Origin: Aurantiacibacter atlanticus
Lineage (GTDB): Bacteria; Pseudomonadota; Alphaproteobacteria; Sphingomonadales; Sphingomonadaceae
NCBI RefSeq assembly: GCF_001077815.2
Contig: NZ_CP011310.1
Coordinates: forward strand, 1,178,001 to 1,242,000
Length of the DNA stretch: 64,000 nt
Direction: 5' to 3'
Under the pieces are notes generated by a model. That model did not search any database. It saw only the letters and a list, made by a program, of their open reading frames with translations, and was not told the origin of the DNA. The position numbers were made by a program, and so were the translations under genes. Below, piece by piece: positions 1 to 9,627 of the stretch; the first letter of the stretch is position 1; each line of letters starts with the position of its first letter.

Positions 1-640
1 ATGTGACCTGCGAATTCCGGGCCTTCGCCAACCGTGCCACGATCGGCAAGACACTTTCGGAGTTGGGTGAGCCGTCGAGCGGGACCAGGATTTTTCCATA
101 TTCGGGCAAACATTCTCGCCCGTTTCGAGGTGGCAGCAGAAGGACCGACGCCGCTCCACGCTCGAGCACAGCTTGAGCTGTTCGGCCCAGGTCGACGCGG
201 CTTCCCACGCCGCTGTGCTTAGAGAGGACGAGCACCGATCCGTGATGATCTTTGGCCCAATCGTTCAAACGTTCGTGAGCGATTCCCGGAAGGACGACGG
301 CCTTGGCCGCAGATCCCTGCTCCCCGTCGTATCCTGGCAATTCCTCCAGACCTCCGCGGCATTCGGCCAAGCGCAGATTCCACTCAAGCGGATCTGCAGG
401 GAATGCCCCATGGGGAGCGATTTCAAGTATTTGGGCGAAGGCAAGCTCTAGACCAAAGACCTGTGCGATTGCCCGCGCGTGCAAGGCGACCTGACGACGA
501 TTTTCGTCCTCACCAAGACATGCAAGCACCTGTGCTTCCTGTCTAAGAGAAGTAGAGGCTTCGCCTTGCGAAGGGACGCGCGGACCCAGGAGCGGTCCGA
601 CCGGAGGTTTCAGCGCCATGGCATTGCTGTGCGTCATCAT
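1..640 (-). CDS. Universal stress protein (Usp), C-terminus cut by window edge
   Basis: Reading leftward from an ATG at 640 (a second ATG is at 637), an open frame runs off position 1 with no stop, giving at least 213 residues. The first about 40 residues look disordered. A Usp-like segment follows (VLACLGEDENRRQVALHARA), then the end of a first Usp domain (VLVLSKHSG, then ASVLLLPP) and the start of a second (KILVPLDGSPNSESVLPIVA). This is the tandem-Usp layout of soluble stress proteins that bind ATP or AMP. Two other Usp genes or remnants lie in the same accessory half (11225-12043 and 34964-35632). The family is clear from the domain pattern; the ligand and the C-terminus are unknown. Confidence 0.75.
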   Translation of the reverse strand, partial: MMTHSNAMALKPPVGPLLGPRVPSQGEASTSLRQEAQVLACLGEDENRRQVALHARAIAQVFGLELAFAQILEIAPHGAFPADPLEWNLRLAECRGGLEELPGYDGEQGSAAKAVVLPGIAHERLNDWAKDHHGSVLVLSKHSGVGSRVDLGRTAQAVLERGAASVLLLPPRNGRECLPEYGKILVPLDGSPNSESVLPIVARLAKARNSQVT

Positions 641-958
641 CTTCGTTTCCCACTGGTGACCATACGGCACGCGCCCGAGGATGGATTGTCCGCCCGACCG
701 GTCGCTACGAGTGCGGGAGGCGGGCATGAGCCAAGCATTGCGGCGCAAGGTCTAGAGTACGTGCTCCATCGCCGACCGAGTCAACTCGGCCGATGCCCAG
801 TTGGACGCGCGGAGCGCTGATCGATTACACCTTGTGCCGCGCGCAGCGAGACGCCACCGGGCTGGTCCGCGGAACATTCCAGAGCGCCGCACCCTGCCGC
901 TGAGTGCGCTCGACCGCGCAGGTAAACCCGGCTTTGAATGCGCGCCGTCAAATTTCTC
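641..958. other. Intergenic stretch, no gene recognised
   Basis: About 320 bases separate the YHS gene stop from the Usp start. Open frames on both strands here read as arginine-rich shadow translations with no domain or signal peptide. The stretch probably carries the promoter of the Usp gene, but I see no operator or terminator I would defend. Confidence 0.4.
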
Positions 959-1144
959 TCAGCGACCTGCATCGACTGAAGGCGGGCCGCCGGGTCGATC
1001 CCCAACATAGGCATCGGGGTTTTCCCGGAAGCATTTCGCGCATTCGGCCGAGCAGAAGAAGTAGGACCATCCTGCGAACTCTTCATGAGCTCGGACGATC
1101 TCAAGGGGAATGCGGCCGCCGCAAACGGGATCGGTTACCTCCAT
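959..1144 (-). CDS. Small YHS-domain protein
   Basis: A 61-residue protein that is almost entirely a YHS metal-binding domain: DPVCGGRI near the N-terminus, then FAGWSYFFCSAECAKCF. The YHS domain occurs in copper and other heavy-metal proteins, where the paired cysteines bind metal. An ATG at 1144 is chosen because it follows the upstream gene's stop by 2 bases and has GAGG-like sequence just before it; a longer frame from 1186 would overlap the previous gene. It is the last gene of a four-gene leftward operon (DUF2933, ICMT-like, FAD oxidoreductase, YHS). Its exact role is unknown; metal sensing or delivery is inferred. Confidence 0.75.
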   Translation of the reverse strand: MEVTDPVCGGRIPLEIVRAHEEFAGWSYFFCSAECAKCFRENPDAYVGDRPGGPPSVDAGR

Positions 1145-1146
1145 CC

Positions 1147-2262
1147 TCAGGTTTTCGTCCCGTGTTCGCACCAGACGCATGTGCAATCCCGATGGTCACA
1201 GCTTGGATCGCGCAGGCTGGCGCGAAACCGTTGTCTTGCCAGCGGGAAAAGCGCTGTGTGGGGCGCCGATGGAGAATAGAGCTTGTGAAGCCTGCCGGAG
1301 GTGTTGGATTGCATCAGCTTTCTTGTCACCCAGTGGCGCCCTCGGGACCCGATACCGTTGAACAGAAAGCGGTTGACGATACCTGTCTTCATCCTCGGCA
1401 AGAGCTGCTGCCGCCACAAGTCTTCATAGTCGCCTTCTTCAAGAATGCTGTGGGCGGCAAGCACGCCCGAGGCGATCGAAAAGCGCAGGCCAAAGCCGGC
1501 CATGGCGTCCTGGAATCCGGCCTGTTCGCCGACCACCGGATGGTGTCCCTGAACTGCGCGGCGCGGCAAGCGCAAATTGCCAAATCCGCCGAATGATCGC
1601 TTGTTGCGCATGACAATCCCCGTCTTTTGCTGGAAGAATGCCGCTGTGAGATTGACGTAATGCCGCTGTTGCTTGAAGCCCGAAAAGAGGCAACTCGCCA
1701 TCGTTCCGCGCCCTTCGTGGACAAGCAGATAGGCGTAGCCGCGCGGCGCCAGACGGTCGTCGAACGCGATATAAGCTCCGTTTTCATGGTCGGTATCGAA
1801 AATATATCCCGACGCGATAATATCCGCGCGGCGCGGGCCTGCAGCAAGAATTGCCGTGCCAGAGGTCTTGTCGATCCTGCTGTTGAAATGGACTTCAACG
1901 CCAAGATCGCTGGCTTGCCGAAGCAATCCCTGCTCGAGACTTTGCGGCCCGCCACCGCGTTCGACAAGGTAAAAAAGCGGTCTGTCCGAGGTCATCGCAT
2001 GCCGTCCTCCGGCTGCATCGAAGCCAATTCCATCTTGCACTGGATACGCCAGGAAATCAGGGGTGATCCCCCAGGCTTGCAGCTCGGCGAGCACATCTTC
2101 GTCGCTGCTCCAGTTCTCAAGACCCTGGAAGTCGCCGTGAAAGCGCGAGCCGGCACGGGCATGCCATTCGTGAACCGCAACCTTCCGTCCAGCCCTGGCA
2201 AGCACGATCGCTGCCGATAGACCCGCAGGCCCGGCGCCCACCACCGTGACATCGATATCCAT
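1147..2262 (-). CDS. FAD-dependent oxidoreductase (geranylgeranyl reductase-like)
   Basis: A 371-residue flavoprotein. The N-terminus is a Rossmann FAD-binding motif, VVGAGPAGLSAAIVLARAG (about residues 7-25). The middle contains the PLFYLVERGGG and HHPVVGEQAGFQDAMAGFG segments typical of the geranylgeranyl-reductase / FixC-like flavoprotein group. The C-terminus is unusual, ending in a cysteine-rich tail (CDHRDCTCVWC) that could bind metal. Its stop lies 2 bases before the YHS gene start, and it follows the methyltransferase-like gene by about 50 bases, so it is probably co-transcribed. The substrate is unknown; operon partners suggest a role at the membrane during metal or redox stress. Confidence 0.8.
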   Translation of the reverse strand: MDIDVTVVGAGPAGLSAAIVLARAGRKVAVHEWHARAGSRFHGDFQGLENWSSDEDVLAELQAWGITPDFLAYPVQDGIGFDAAGGRHAMTSDRPLFYLVERGGGPQSLEQGLLRQASDLGVEVHFNSRIDKTSGTAILAAGPRRADIIASGYIFDTDHENGAYIAFDDRLAPRGYAYLLVHEGRGTMASCLFSGFKQQRHYVNLTAAFFQQKTGIVMRNKRSFGGFGNLRLPRRAVQGHHPVVGEQAGFQDAMAGFGLRFSIASGVLAAHSILEEGDYEDLWRQQLLPRMKTGIVNRFLFNGIGSRGRHWVTRKLMQSNTSGRLHKLYSPSAPHTALFPLARQRFRASLRDPSCDHRDCTCVWCEHGTKT

Positions 2263-2315
2263 TACGGGCCGCTATGCGAACACATGCAACGGATAATCAC
2301 GGGCCGTATTCTCCA

Positions 2316-2969
2316 TCATACGCCCCGCTTAACCCCTATGAGCGGTCGGAGCTTGGGAAAGAAGCGCGGCACGCGCGCCGCATATTGGCGATAGCGCTCG
2401 CCGAATTCCGCGGCGGCTTCGCGCTCTTCGCGCAGCGCGAGCCGCCAGTACATCAGGAGCAGGATGGGGAACATGACGAGGGTCAGCACTGTCGGCCACT
2501 GAACGAGAAAACCAAGCATGATGAGCACGAAACCGACATATTGCGGATGACGGAGGTGCGCGTATGGCCCGCCGGTTGCCAGCGTTTCGTCTCGCTGCGC
2601 CCGGTAAAGGATGCGCCAAGCTGCCGAAAGGAGCAAGAAACCGCTACCGATCAGGACGAAGCTGAGCAAATGGAACGGACCGAAATGTGGATTGCCGCGC
2701 CAGCCAAACAGCATCTCGAGCAGATGGCCGGAATCGTGCGCCAACCAGTCAACCGCCGGATAGTTGCTCTGAAGCCACCCGGAGAGGAAATAGATGGTCA
2801 GTGGGAAGCCGTACATCTCGGTGAACAACGCCACCAGAAAGGCACTGAACGCCCCGAAGGTACGCCAATCGCGCCCGGTGCTCGGCTTGAAAAAGCTGAA
2901 AGCGAACAGAATGAAGATCGCCGAGTTGAGGACCACAAGAAACCATAGCCCATAAGCAGAATCGTGCAT
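2316..2969 (-). CDS. Isoprenylcysteine carboxyl methyltransferase-family membrane protein
   Basis: A 217-residue integral membrane protein with about five hydrophobic segments. Near residue 140 it has the HLRHPQYVGF motif of the ICMT / phospholipid methyltransferase fold, followed by a hydrophobic helix and REEREAAAEFGERYRQY, the conserved amphipathic C-terminal part of the family. In bacteria these proteins may methylate lipids or small molecules; the substrate here is unknown. The start ATG at 2969 lies 2 bases after the DUF2933 stop, so the two genes are translationally coupled. Confidence 0.8.
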   Translation of the reverse strand: MHDSAYGLWFLVVLNSAIFILFAFSFFKPSTGRDWRTFGAFSAFLVALFTEMYGFPLTIYFLSGWLQSNYPAVDWLAHDSGHLLEMLFGWRGNPHFGPFHLLSFVLIGSGFLLLSAAWRILYRAQRDETLATGGPYAHLRHPQYVGFVLIMLGFLVQWPTVLTLVMFPILLLMYWRLALREEREAAAEFGERYRQYAARVPRFFPKLRPLIGVKRGV

Positions 2970-2971
2970 GG

Positions 2972-3322
2972 TCAGCGCCCCCCCTTGTCATTAGCTGATG
3001 AGCGCCCGTCGGCGGCGCGCGAGGACCTGTTGGTGGCTCCGGTGACGGTAGCCTTGTCATGCGCTCCGTGATCGGCCGAACGCGGGCCATGCGCGCCATG
3101 TCCGCCTCCATGACCACCATGCTGCCCATGACCGCCGTGCATGAACAGGTGAATACCGACGCAGAACGCAAGGATCAGGCCGAGCAGATAGTAATCGCCC
3201 GGAATGTGCGCGCGGTGCTCGAACAACAGCAGGAAGCCTGCCGCAATAATAAACACGATGAGCGTTACCCCGGCGCGTGTCCCGTAAAATGGGCGGCCGC
3301 TACCGTTTTCACCTCGTGCCAT
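2972..3322 (-). CDS. DUF2933 membrane protein with His/Gly-rich tail
   Basis: A 116-residue protein with two hydrophobic segments (TLIVFIIAAGFLLLF and YYLLGLILAFCVGIHLFM), then a His/Gly repeat tail (HGGHGQHGGHGGGHGAHG) that could bind metal. This is the usual layout of DUF2933 proteins in heavy-metal islands. The ATG at 3322 is preceded by GGAGGAAAG at good spacing and is preferred over a start at 3355. It is the first gene of the leftward operon. A role in metal handling is inferred from the tail and the neighbourhood. Confidence 0.8.
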   Translation of the reverse strand: MARGENGSGRPFYGTRAGVTLIVFIIAAGFLLLFEHRAHIPGDYYLLGLILAFCVGIHLFMHGGHGQHGGHGGGHGAHGPRSADHGAHDKATVTGATNRSSRAADGRSSANDKGGR

Positions 3323-3510
3323 CGTCTTTCCTCCGCTTGCTTGCCGCTCAACCACGCCGACGTTCGCTTGATAGACGTAACCGGCGCGGCGATCTTACAG
3401 CCTCTTGAGAATCTGTTTCCCGCCCGGCGTGCGCGATCGCCGGAGGTGTAAGCGCGTCGACCTGTCAGCGTCCTTCGGGTGACGAAAACGCCAGAGTTCC
3501 GAGGGGCAAC

Positions 3511-4782
3511 ATGACACAAACATCCCTGTCACCATCGCCGCTAAGCGGTCTTACTTCGAGGCTTCTGAAGCCCGCCATGTCGGCGATCGTAAGAGCCGGA
3601 CGGCTGACCATCGTCGATGCCGCAGGCCGCAGGCAGACATTTGAGTCCGATGCACCGGGACCGGCAGTCACAGTCAGGCTCAACAGCGCAATACTGCCGC
3701 TGAAGCTCCTCGCGCGTCCTTCACTGGCACTCGGCGAAGCCTATATGGATGGGTCTTTGACGATCGAGGAAGGCAGTGTCGGCGATCTCCTCGCCGTCCT
3801 CACTTCCGGCCTCGATGCGCTTGACAAGATGCCCATCGAAAGGCTCCGAGCGCCGCTCGCGCGGATCGCCACTCGCCTGACCGCGAACCGGCGCGCCAGG
3901 GCGAGCCGGAATGCTATTCATCATTACGACCTGTCCAACGATTTCTATGCGCTTTTTCTCGACGATGACTGGCAATATTCCTGCGCCTATTTCTGCGATG
4001 ATTGTAACTCGCTCGAACACGCGCAGGCCGCGAAGCGGTCGCACATCAGCCGCAAACTGATGCTCAAGGATGGAATGCAGGTCCTCGACATTGGCTGTGG
4101 CTGGGGCGGCCTCGCACTCCATCTCGCGACTGACGAACGCGCCAGAGTAACGGGTATCAGCCTTTCCGAGGAACAGCTGGAGCTGGCACGCCGACGAGCA
4201 GAAGATGCCGGGCTTTCTGGTAATGCGAGTTTTGAAAACCGCGATTATCGCGACCTTGAAGGCGAGTTCGACCGTATCGTTTCTGTCGGCATGTTCGAAC
4301 ATGTCGGGCTCGCAAGCTACTCGACCTTCTTCCGATCGATAGAGAAGCATCTTGCACCTGACGGTGTCGCGCTGGTTCATTCAATCGGCCGCATGGCCCC
4401 GCCGGGCGGCATGGATCCCTGGATCAACAAGTACATCTTCCCTGGCGGCTACGTTCCGTCGCTCTCCGAGACGCTGTCGGCTGTCGAACGGACTGGGCTT
4501 TGGGTGGCCGACATCGAAATCCTGCGCCTTCACTACGCCGATACGCTGCGGCATTGGAACGATCGGTTTCAGGCGCGCCGCGCTCAAGCGCGCGACCTTT
4601 TCGATGAGCGCTTCTGCCGGATGTGGGAATATTATCTTGCCGCCTGCGAAATGATGTTCCGCAGCGGCGATCTGATGGTTTTCCAGTTGCAACTGACGCG
4701 CAAACGCGACGCCGTACCGCTTACACGCGACTATCTCTATCGACCGACTGCAAGCACTACACCATCGTCCTTGGCAAACTGA
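3511..4782 (+). CDS. cfa: Cyclopropane-fatty-acyl-phospholipid synthase
   Basis: A 423-residue enzyme that transfers a methylene group from S-adenosylmethionine to unsaturated acyl chains of membrane phospholipids. The N-terminal domain has the family motif LGEAYMDGSLTIEEGSVGDL. HHYDLSNDFYALFLD and WQYSCAYF come next, then the SAM-binding VLDIGCGWGGLALHLA (about residues 193-208). FPGGYVPSLSE and the C-terminal FQLQLTRKRDAVP complete the family. Length is close to the usual 400 or so. The gene stands alone on the plus strand between two leftward operons. Its presence with Usp and sugar genes suggests a stationary-phase or low-oxygen role. Confidence 0.93.
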   Translation: MTQTSLSPSPLSGLTSRLLKPAMSAIVRAGRLTIVDAAGRRQTFESDAPGPAVTVRLNSAILPLKLLARPSLALGEAYMDGSLTIEEGSVGDLLAVLTSGLDALDKMPIERLRAPLARIATRLTANRRARASRNAIHHYDLSNDFYALFLDDDWQYSCAYFCDDCNSLEHAQAAKRSHISRKLMLKDGMQVLDIGCGWGGLALHLATDERARVTGISLSEEQLELARRRAEDAGLSGNASFENRDYRDLEGEFDRIVSVGMFEHVGLASYSTFFRSIEKHLAPDGVALVHSIGRMAPPGGMDPWINKYIFPGGYVPSLSETLSAVERTGLWVADIEILRLHYADTLRHWNDRFQARRAQARDLFDERFCRMWEYYLAACEMMFRSGDLMVFQLQLTRKRDAVPLTRDYLYRPTASTTPSSLAN

Positions 4783-4971
4783 GCGAATGGCGCTTGCTGC
4801 TGTGAGACTAAAGCTTGCGCCCCCGCAGATACGCCAGAGCATTCTCCCGCCACCCAAGAGGATTTGCTCCGCGTGCGACAGTGACGGGCTTGCGTCTGCG
4901 GCGCAATCAGCGTTTCGGCATCCTGCGCGTGCAAGGAAATGTGTCGGAGCAAGAATACCATTGAAGGCGAC

Positions 4972-5715
4972 TCAGCGCCGCTGGCCCATAAGGCGGAGCA
5001 GGAACAGGAAGAGGTTGATAAAATCGAGATAGAGCGTGAGCGCACCCATCACGATGGCCTTGCCGCGAATATCGTTGCGAGCGATTTCGAAATAGACATT
5101 TTTGATCTTCTGCGTGTCGTAGGCGGTGAGTGCGGCAAACAACAGCACCCCGACGCCGCTCACGACGAAATCCATCGTTGACGACCGGAGGAACATATTG
5201 ACGACCATGGCGATGATCAGGCCGAGAAGGCCCATGATCAGAAACGAGCCCCAGGCAGACAGGTCCTTCTTGGTCGTATAACCCCACAGACTGAGACCAG
5301 CAAAGGCCGATGCGGCGACGAAGAAAGTGCGGGCGATGCTGACACCGGTATAGGCGAGTACGACGGTTGATAGCGACACGCCCATCAGCGCGGCGAAGCT
5401 CCAGAACATCGCCTTGATCGTTCTCTCGGAAAAACGGTTGATGCCGAAGCCCAGGGCAAAGACCAGCGCGAGGGGCGAGAGTATGGCAATCCATCCTGGG
5501 CCCGTCGGAGCTCCGGAAGCGAGGAAGAAAAGCTCGCGAATACCGACGGTATTCGCGACCCAAAGAGCGACAATCCCGGTGAGCAGCAAGCCGCTCGCCA
5601 TGTAGTTGTAGACGCCTAGCATGTAGGATCTCAGTCCAGCGTCAAACGTCTGCGACCGCGCTGTCTGGCGAGACCGCGGTTGCTCTGTCCTCGCCTCCTT
5701 TGTCGAACCTGCCAT
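4972..5715 (-). CDS. Bax inhibitor-1 / YccA family membrane protein
   Basis: A 247-residue protein with seven hydrophobic segments beginning near residue 40 (YMLGVYNYMASGLLLTGIVA), the standard BI-1 topology. The GINRFSERTIKAMFWSF and TAYDTQKIKNVYFEIA segments are conserved in bacterial BI-1 / YbhL-type proteins, and the protein ends in the usual LTLYLDFINLFLFLLRLMG. These are pH-sensitive calcium-leak or stress membrane proteins. The ATG at 5715 has AGGAG 8 bases upstream and is preferred over 5736. It is monocistronic. Confidence 0.88.
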   Translation of the reverse strand: MAGSTKEARTEQPRSRQTARSQTFDAGLRSYMLGVYNYMASGLLLTGIVALWVANTVGIRELFFLASGAPTGPGWIAILSPLALVFALGFGINRFSERTIKAMFWSFAALMGVSLSTVVLAYTGVSIARTFFVAASAFAGLSLWGYTTKKDLSAWGSFLIMGLLGLIIAMVVNMFLRSSTMDFVVSGVGVLLFAALTAYDTQKIKNVYFEIARNDIRGKAIVMGALTLYLDFINLFLFLLRLMGQRR

Positions 5716-5909
5716 TATGTACACTCCTTTTCTCAACTTGATCGGATAGTTCTCCGATCAGTCATGCGTATATGAAAAATGTGCCACTACAGCTGGCACG
5801 CGGCACATCCGGCCCGCAGCTTGCGATGGTTGAGGTGGGGCCATGTGCGCCTCACTATGACCTTTGGGATGGCCGAGCACAGTCGCCGCCGGAACAACGC
5901 CCAAATAGC

Positions 5910-6038
5910 TCATGAGGCCGACGGCGGGTTCGCTCCGTCGTCCACGCCGACGCTGGTTTTTGCAGACACCGTTCGAACTGCCGTCAATCCTGCAGCAGCG
6001 ATGAGCCCAAATACGGCGCTGATTGTCTTTGAAGCCAT
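5910..6038 (-). CDS. Putative 42-residue exported peptide
   Basis: A short frame begins with an ATG at 6038 preceded by GAGGAGAAC, a good ribosome-binding site, and stops at 5910. The product starts with a positively charged and hydrophobic stretch (MASKTISAVFGLIAAAGLTA) like a signal peptide, then VRTVSAKTSVGVDDG. No family is recognised. It could be a real small exported peptide or the 5' end of a decayed gene. It lies between the pgm terminator and the promoter region of the BI-1 gene. Confidence 0.35.
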   Translation of the reverse strand: MASKTISAVFGLIAAAGLTAVRTVSAKTSVGVDDGANPPSAS

Positions 6039-6102
6039 ATCGTTCTCCTCATACGCGTCGGTAAGACGCGCCTTTCCGATATCGATTACAGCGCGAGCAG
6101 CA

Positions 6103-6130
6103 GAAAACCTCTCGCGCTTGCGAAAGAGGT
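6103..6130 (-). terminator. Rho-independent terminator after pgm
   Basis: On the minus strand an ACCTCT / AGAGGT stem with a GC-containing loop is followed by TTTTCT. It sits about 45 bases downstream of the pgm stop and fits the end of the edd-pgm transcript. Confidence 0.6.
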
Positions 6131-6175
6131 CGCTTGAACTTCGAGGCGATTAAGCTGGGTGTGAGGCTCTTCGAT

Positions 6176-7810
6176 TCACGTGATGACGGAAGGACGAGAC
6201 CGTCCGAGCCGTGCGGGGATACCGGCAAGGTCAGAGGCGGTTTCCGCAAGGTGTTCGAGCACGGACTGCGTATCCCGATCTTGCATGTCAGCTCTTGGTT
6301 CATAGAGCTCCAGATAGACCCTCAAGGTGCTGGCTGCGCTCGCTGTACCGGAAAGCCGGTAAACGATCCGCGCGCCGCCCTCGAGCGACAAGCGTACTCC
6401 CTGGTGCTCGGCCACGCTTTGGTCGACCGGGTCGGTGTAGCTGAAATCCTCCGCAGCCAAGGCGCGCGCGCCACCAGGTGTCTGTCCAAGCAGTGTTTTG
6501 GCGCGCTCTCGCAGCGATTGCATGAGGGAGAGCGCTGCATCGGTTTCGACCGCGTCATAGTCATGGCGCGAATAATAATGACGTCCATATTTTCGCCAGT
6601 GATCCTGTACTATCCGCGCCACGGGCTGACGCCGCTTCGCGAGGATTGTCAGCCACAGGAGCACCGCCCACAGACCGTCCTTTTCGCGCATGTGGTTCGA
6701 ACCCGTCCCGAAGCTCTCCTCGCCGCACAGGGTTACCATTCCGGCGTCGAGCAGATTGCCGAAATATTTCCAGCCCGTGGGAGTTTCGAAGCAGGGGATG
6801 CCGAGCTCTTCCGCCACGTAGTCAAGAGCGCGGCTCGTCGGCATGGAGCGCGCCACGCCAACCGGACCATCCCCATAGCCTGGCGCAAGTTGCATGTTAG
6901 CCGCAAGGATCGCGAGGCTGTCGCTCGGGGTCACAAAGATATTTCTGCCGAGGATCATGTTGCGGTCTCCATCCCCATCCGACGCCGCGCCGAAATCGGG
7001 CGCTGAGGAGGCGAACATGTGTCCGACGAGGTCGCGGGCCCGCGCCAGGTTCGGGTCCGGCTTGCCGCCGCCAAAATCCGGCGAGGGCACCGCGTTGACG
7101 ACGGACCCCGCTGGCGCGCCTAAGCGATCTTCGAAGATCGTGCGTGCGTAAGGGCCGGTGATGGCATGCATGGCATCGAACCGCATGCGGAATTCGTTCT
7201 TTTCGAACAGCTCACCCAATTCGTCAAAGTCGAACAGGCTCTCCATGAGCGCGGCATAATCGGCAACAGGATCGACGATCTCGATGATCGTGTTACCGAG
7301 CATGAAACTGCCCAGACGATTGAGATCGACGTCAGGTGTATCGACGATCCGGTACGCGGCCAATGTCCGGCTTAGTTCTTCTATCGCCCGGTTGATCTGG
7401 TCGGAAGCGGGCCCTCCATTGGCGGCGTTGTATTTAACGCCGAAATCTCCGTCCTCACCCCCCGGATTATGGCTCGCGGTGAAGATTACGCCGCCGCTGG
7501 CGCTACGCTTGCGAATGAGATGGGAGGCTGCCGGTGTCGACAGCAGCCCTTCGCGACCGATAATCAAGCGTTCGTATCCGCTGGCCGTAGCCATCTTGAT
7601 GCAGGTCTGGATGGCCTCGCGATTGAAGAAGCGCCCGTCGCCGCCGATGACAAGGCTCTCTCGGCCTTTCTCGCGAACGGCGCCAAAGATCGATTGCAAA
7701 TAGTTCTCAAGATAATGACGCTTCCGGAACGTCGCGACGGGCCTTCGAAGACCTGAGGTGCCCGGTTGCTGATCGCCGAAAGGCTTTGTGTGAACGGTCG
7801 TGATATGCAC
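6176..7810 (-). CDS. pgm: Phosphoglucomutase (alpha-D-glucose phosphate-specific)
   Basis: A 544-residue enzyme interconverting glucose-1-phosphate and glucose-6-phosphate. The start region KPFGDQQPGTSGLRRP is characteristic of the family. The catalytic phosphoserine loop is TASHNPGG, the metal loop DGDGDR, and GEESFGTGSNHMREKDG the sugar-binding loop. Length matches the E. coli enzyme. I choose the GTG at 7810, which lies 2 bases after the edd stop; a frame open to 7948 would overlap edd by 136 bases and its extra residues look non-native. Cotranscribed with edd, linking glucan or glucose-1-phosphate use to the Entner-Doudoroff route. Confidence 0.92.
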   Translation of the reverse strand: MHITTVHTKPFGDQQPGTSGLRRPVATFRKRHYLENYLQSIFGAVREKGRESLVIGGDGRFFNREAIQTCIKMATASGYERLIIGREGLLSTPAASHLIRKRSASGGVIFTASHNPGGEDGDFGVKYNAANGGPASDQINRAIEELSRTLAAYRIVDTPDVDLNRLGSFMLGNTIIEIVDPVADYAALMESLFDFDELGELFEKNEFRMRFDAMHAITGPYARTIFEDRLGAPAGSVVNAVPSPDFGGGKPDPNLARARDLVGHMFASSAPDFGAASDGDGDRNMILGRNIFVTPSDSLAILAANMQLAPGYGDGPVGVARSMPTSRALDYVAEELGIPCFETPTGWKYFGNLLDAGMVTLCGEESFGTGSNHMREKDGLWAVLLWLTILAKRRQPVARIVQDHWRKYGRHYYSRHDYDAVETDAALSLMQSLRERAKTLLGQTPGGARALAAEDFSYTDPVDQSVAEHQGVRLSLEGGARIVYRLSGTASAASTLRVYLELYEPRADMQDRDTQSVLEHLAETASDLAGIPARLGRSRPSVIT

Positions 7811-7812
7811 GG

Positions 7813-9627
7813 TCACAGCCCGGCCAGGGTCAGCATCGCGGAACTGCCCTTTTCCGCGCCACCGGCATTTTGGCGCATCATGGCGAAGAGTTCGCGCCCG
7901 AGACCAGGTGCCTGAAGCGGCGGTATCGCAGGATCGCGGCTGTTCCATTCGGCCTCGCTCACCGAAGCCGACAGCAGGCCTTCTTCGGCCGACAGGCGCA
8001 CGATGTCGCCATCACGCAGTTTGGCGAGCGGTCCGCCATCGAGCGCCTCGGGCGACAGGTGGATTGCGGACGGGACTTTTCCGGAAGCGCCCGACATGCG
8101 CCCGTCGGTCACGAGAGCGATTTTGTACCCGCGATCCTGCAGGACACCCAGGGGCGGCATGAGCTTGTGTAATTCGGGCATGCCGTTCGCGCACGGACCC
8201 TGGAACCGCACGATCACGATCAGGTCGCAGTCAAGCTCGCCCGCTTCAAACGCCTTGACCACCTCGTCCTGCCCCGAAAAAATCCGCACCGGAGCCTCGA
8301 TCGTCCACCGCTCGGGATCAACCGCGCTCGTCTTGAAGACGGCGCGGCCGAGATTGCCGCTGAGCAATCGCATGCCACCGTCAGGAGAAAAAGGCGTTCT
8401 CGCGGGTCTGAGAATCTCGGGGTCGGAACTTTCCTGCGGGGCCGCCTTCCAGTCCAACCCTTCATCGACGAGCACGGGCTGTTTGGCATATGCGTCGAGG
8501 TCGCTCGTCCAGACCGTGACAACATCCTTGTGAAGAAGTCCGGTGCCAATCAGTTCGCGAACGACATAGGCCATGCCGCCTGCGCTGTGAAAGTCATTCA
8601 CATCACCGGCGCCGTTCGGGTAAATGCGGGCCATGAGCGGAACGACCGTGCTCAGTTCTTCGAAATCGCTCCAGTCGATTTCCAGCCCCGCAGCCCGGGC
8701 AATCGCGGGCAGATGGATCGTATGGTTGGTGGACCCGCCGGTTGCGAGCAGGCCGACTGCGGCGTTGACGATCGCTTTTTCGTCGACGCAGCGCCCGAGC
8801 GGGCGATAATCGTCGCTGTCAGAACCGATCTCGGTCATCCGATGCACTGCGGCCCGGGTAAACTGCTGCCTGAGCTTCGTGCCCGGATGAACGAATGCGG
8901 CCCCTGGAACGTGCAGTCCCATCACCTCCATCATCATCTGGTTGGAATTCGCAGTGCCATAAAAGGTGCAGGTGCCGGGCGCGTGATAGGCGGCGCTTTC
9001 GGCTTCAAGCAACTCGCGGTGCCCGACCTTGCCCTCGGCAAAGAGCTCGCGAATCCTGGCCTTTTCTCGGTTCGGAAGTCCCGAAGGCATCGGCCCTGCC
9101 GGAACAAGAATTGCAGGAAGGTGACCGAAGCGCAGCATGCCGATCAGGAGCCCGGGCACGATCTTGTCGCAGATGCCGAGGAGAAGCGCACCGTCATACA
9201 TGGCATGGCTGAGCCCCACAGCGGTGGCGAGCGCAATCGTATCACGGCTGAACAAGGACAGCTCCATCCCGGCCTGTCCCTGTGTGACGCCGTCGCACAT
9301 GGCGGGCGTTCCGCCTGCGACTTGGGCGGTGGCGCCGACTTCGCGAGCAAAAACCTTGATCTGTTCGGGATAGCGATAATAGGGCGCATGAGCCGACAAC
9401 ATGTCGTTGTAAGCGCTGACCACCGCGATATTGGAGGCTCGTGCGCTGGCGAGCGTTTGCTTGTCTGCGCCCGATGCGGCGAAGGCATGCGCCAGATTGC
9501 TGCACGACAGGGAACCGCGCCGTGTCCCCGCTTCGCGTTCGCGATCGATGAAATCGAGATAGGCTTCGCGCCGCCGCCTGGAGCGGTCGGCAATGCGATC
9601 GGTGACGGACTGGACAATAGGGTTCAT
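7813..9627 (-). CDS. edd: 6-phosphogluconate dehydratase
   Basis: A 604-residue [4Fe-4S] dehydratase of the IlvD/Edd family that makes 2-keto-3-deoxy-6-phosphogluconate in the Entner-Doudoroff pathway. Family segments are [80 protein letters not shown] and [18 protein letters not shown]; the cysteines in the CDGVTQG, GICDK and GTCTFYG segments are the likely cluster ligands. The start at 9627 is preceded by GGAGG at 9-base spacing and gives the standard length. No eda gene is visible in the window. Confidence 0.93.
   Translation of the reverse strand: MNPIVQSVTDRIADRSRRRREAYLDFIDREREAGTRRGSLSCSNLAHAFAASGADKQTLASARASNIAVVSAYNDMLSAHAPYYRYPEQIKVFAREVGATAQVAGGTPAMCDGVTQGQAGMELSLFSRDTIALATAVGLSHAMYDGALLLGICDKIVPGLLIGMLRFGHLPAILVPAGPMPSGLPNREKARIRELFAEGKVGHRELLEAESAAYHAPGTCTFYGTANSNQMMMEVMGLHVPGAAFVHPGTKLRQQFTRAAVHRMTEIGSDSDDYRPLGRCVDEKAIVNAAVGLLATGGSTNHTIHLPAIARAAGLEIDWSDFEELSTVVPLMARIYPNGAGDVNDFHSAGGMAYVVRELIGTGLLHKDVVTVWTSDLDAYAKQPVLVDEGLDWKAAPQESSDPEILRPARTPFSPDGGMRLLSGNLGRAVFKTSAVDPERWTIEAPVRIFSGQDEVVKAFEAGELDCDLIVIVRFQGPCANGMPELHKLMPPLGVLQDRGYKIALVTDGRMSGASGKVPSAIHLSPEALDGGPLAKLRDGDIVRLSAEEGLLSASVSEAEWNSRDPAIPPLQAPGLGRELFAMMRQNAGGAEKGSSAMLTLAGL

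Noticed and set aside
904..1596. 230-codon plus-strand frame opposite the FAD oxidoreductase
   Set aside because: It lies antisense to clear genes and its product is Arg/Pro-rich with no domain.
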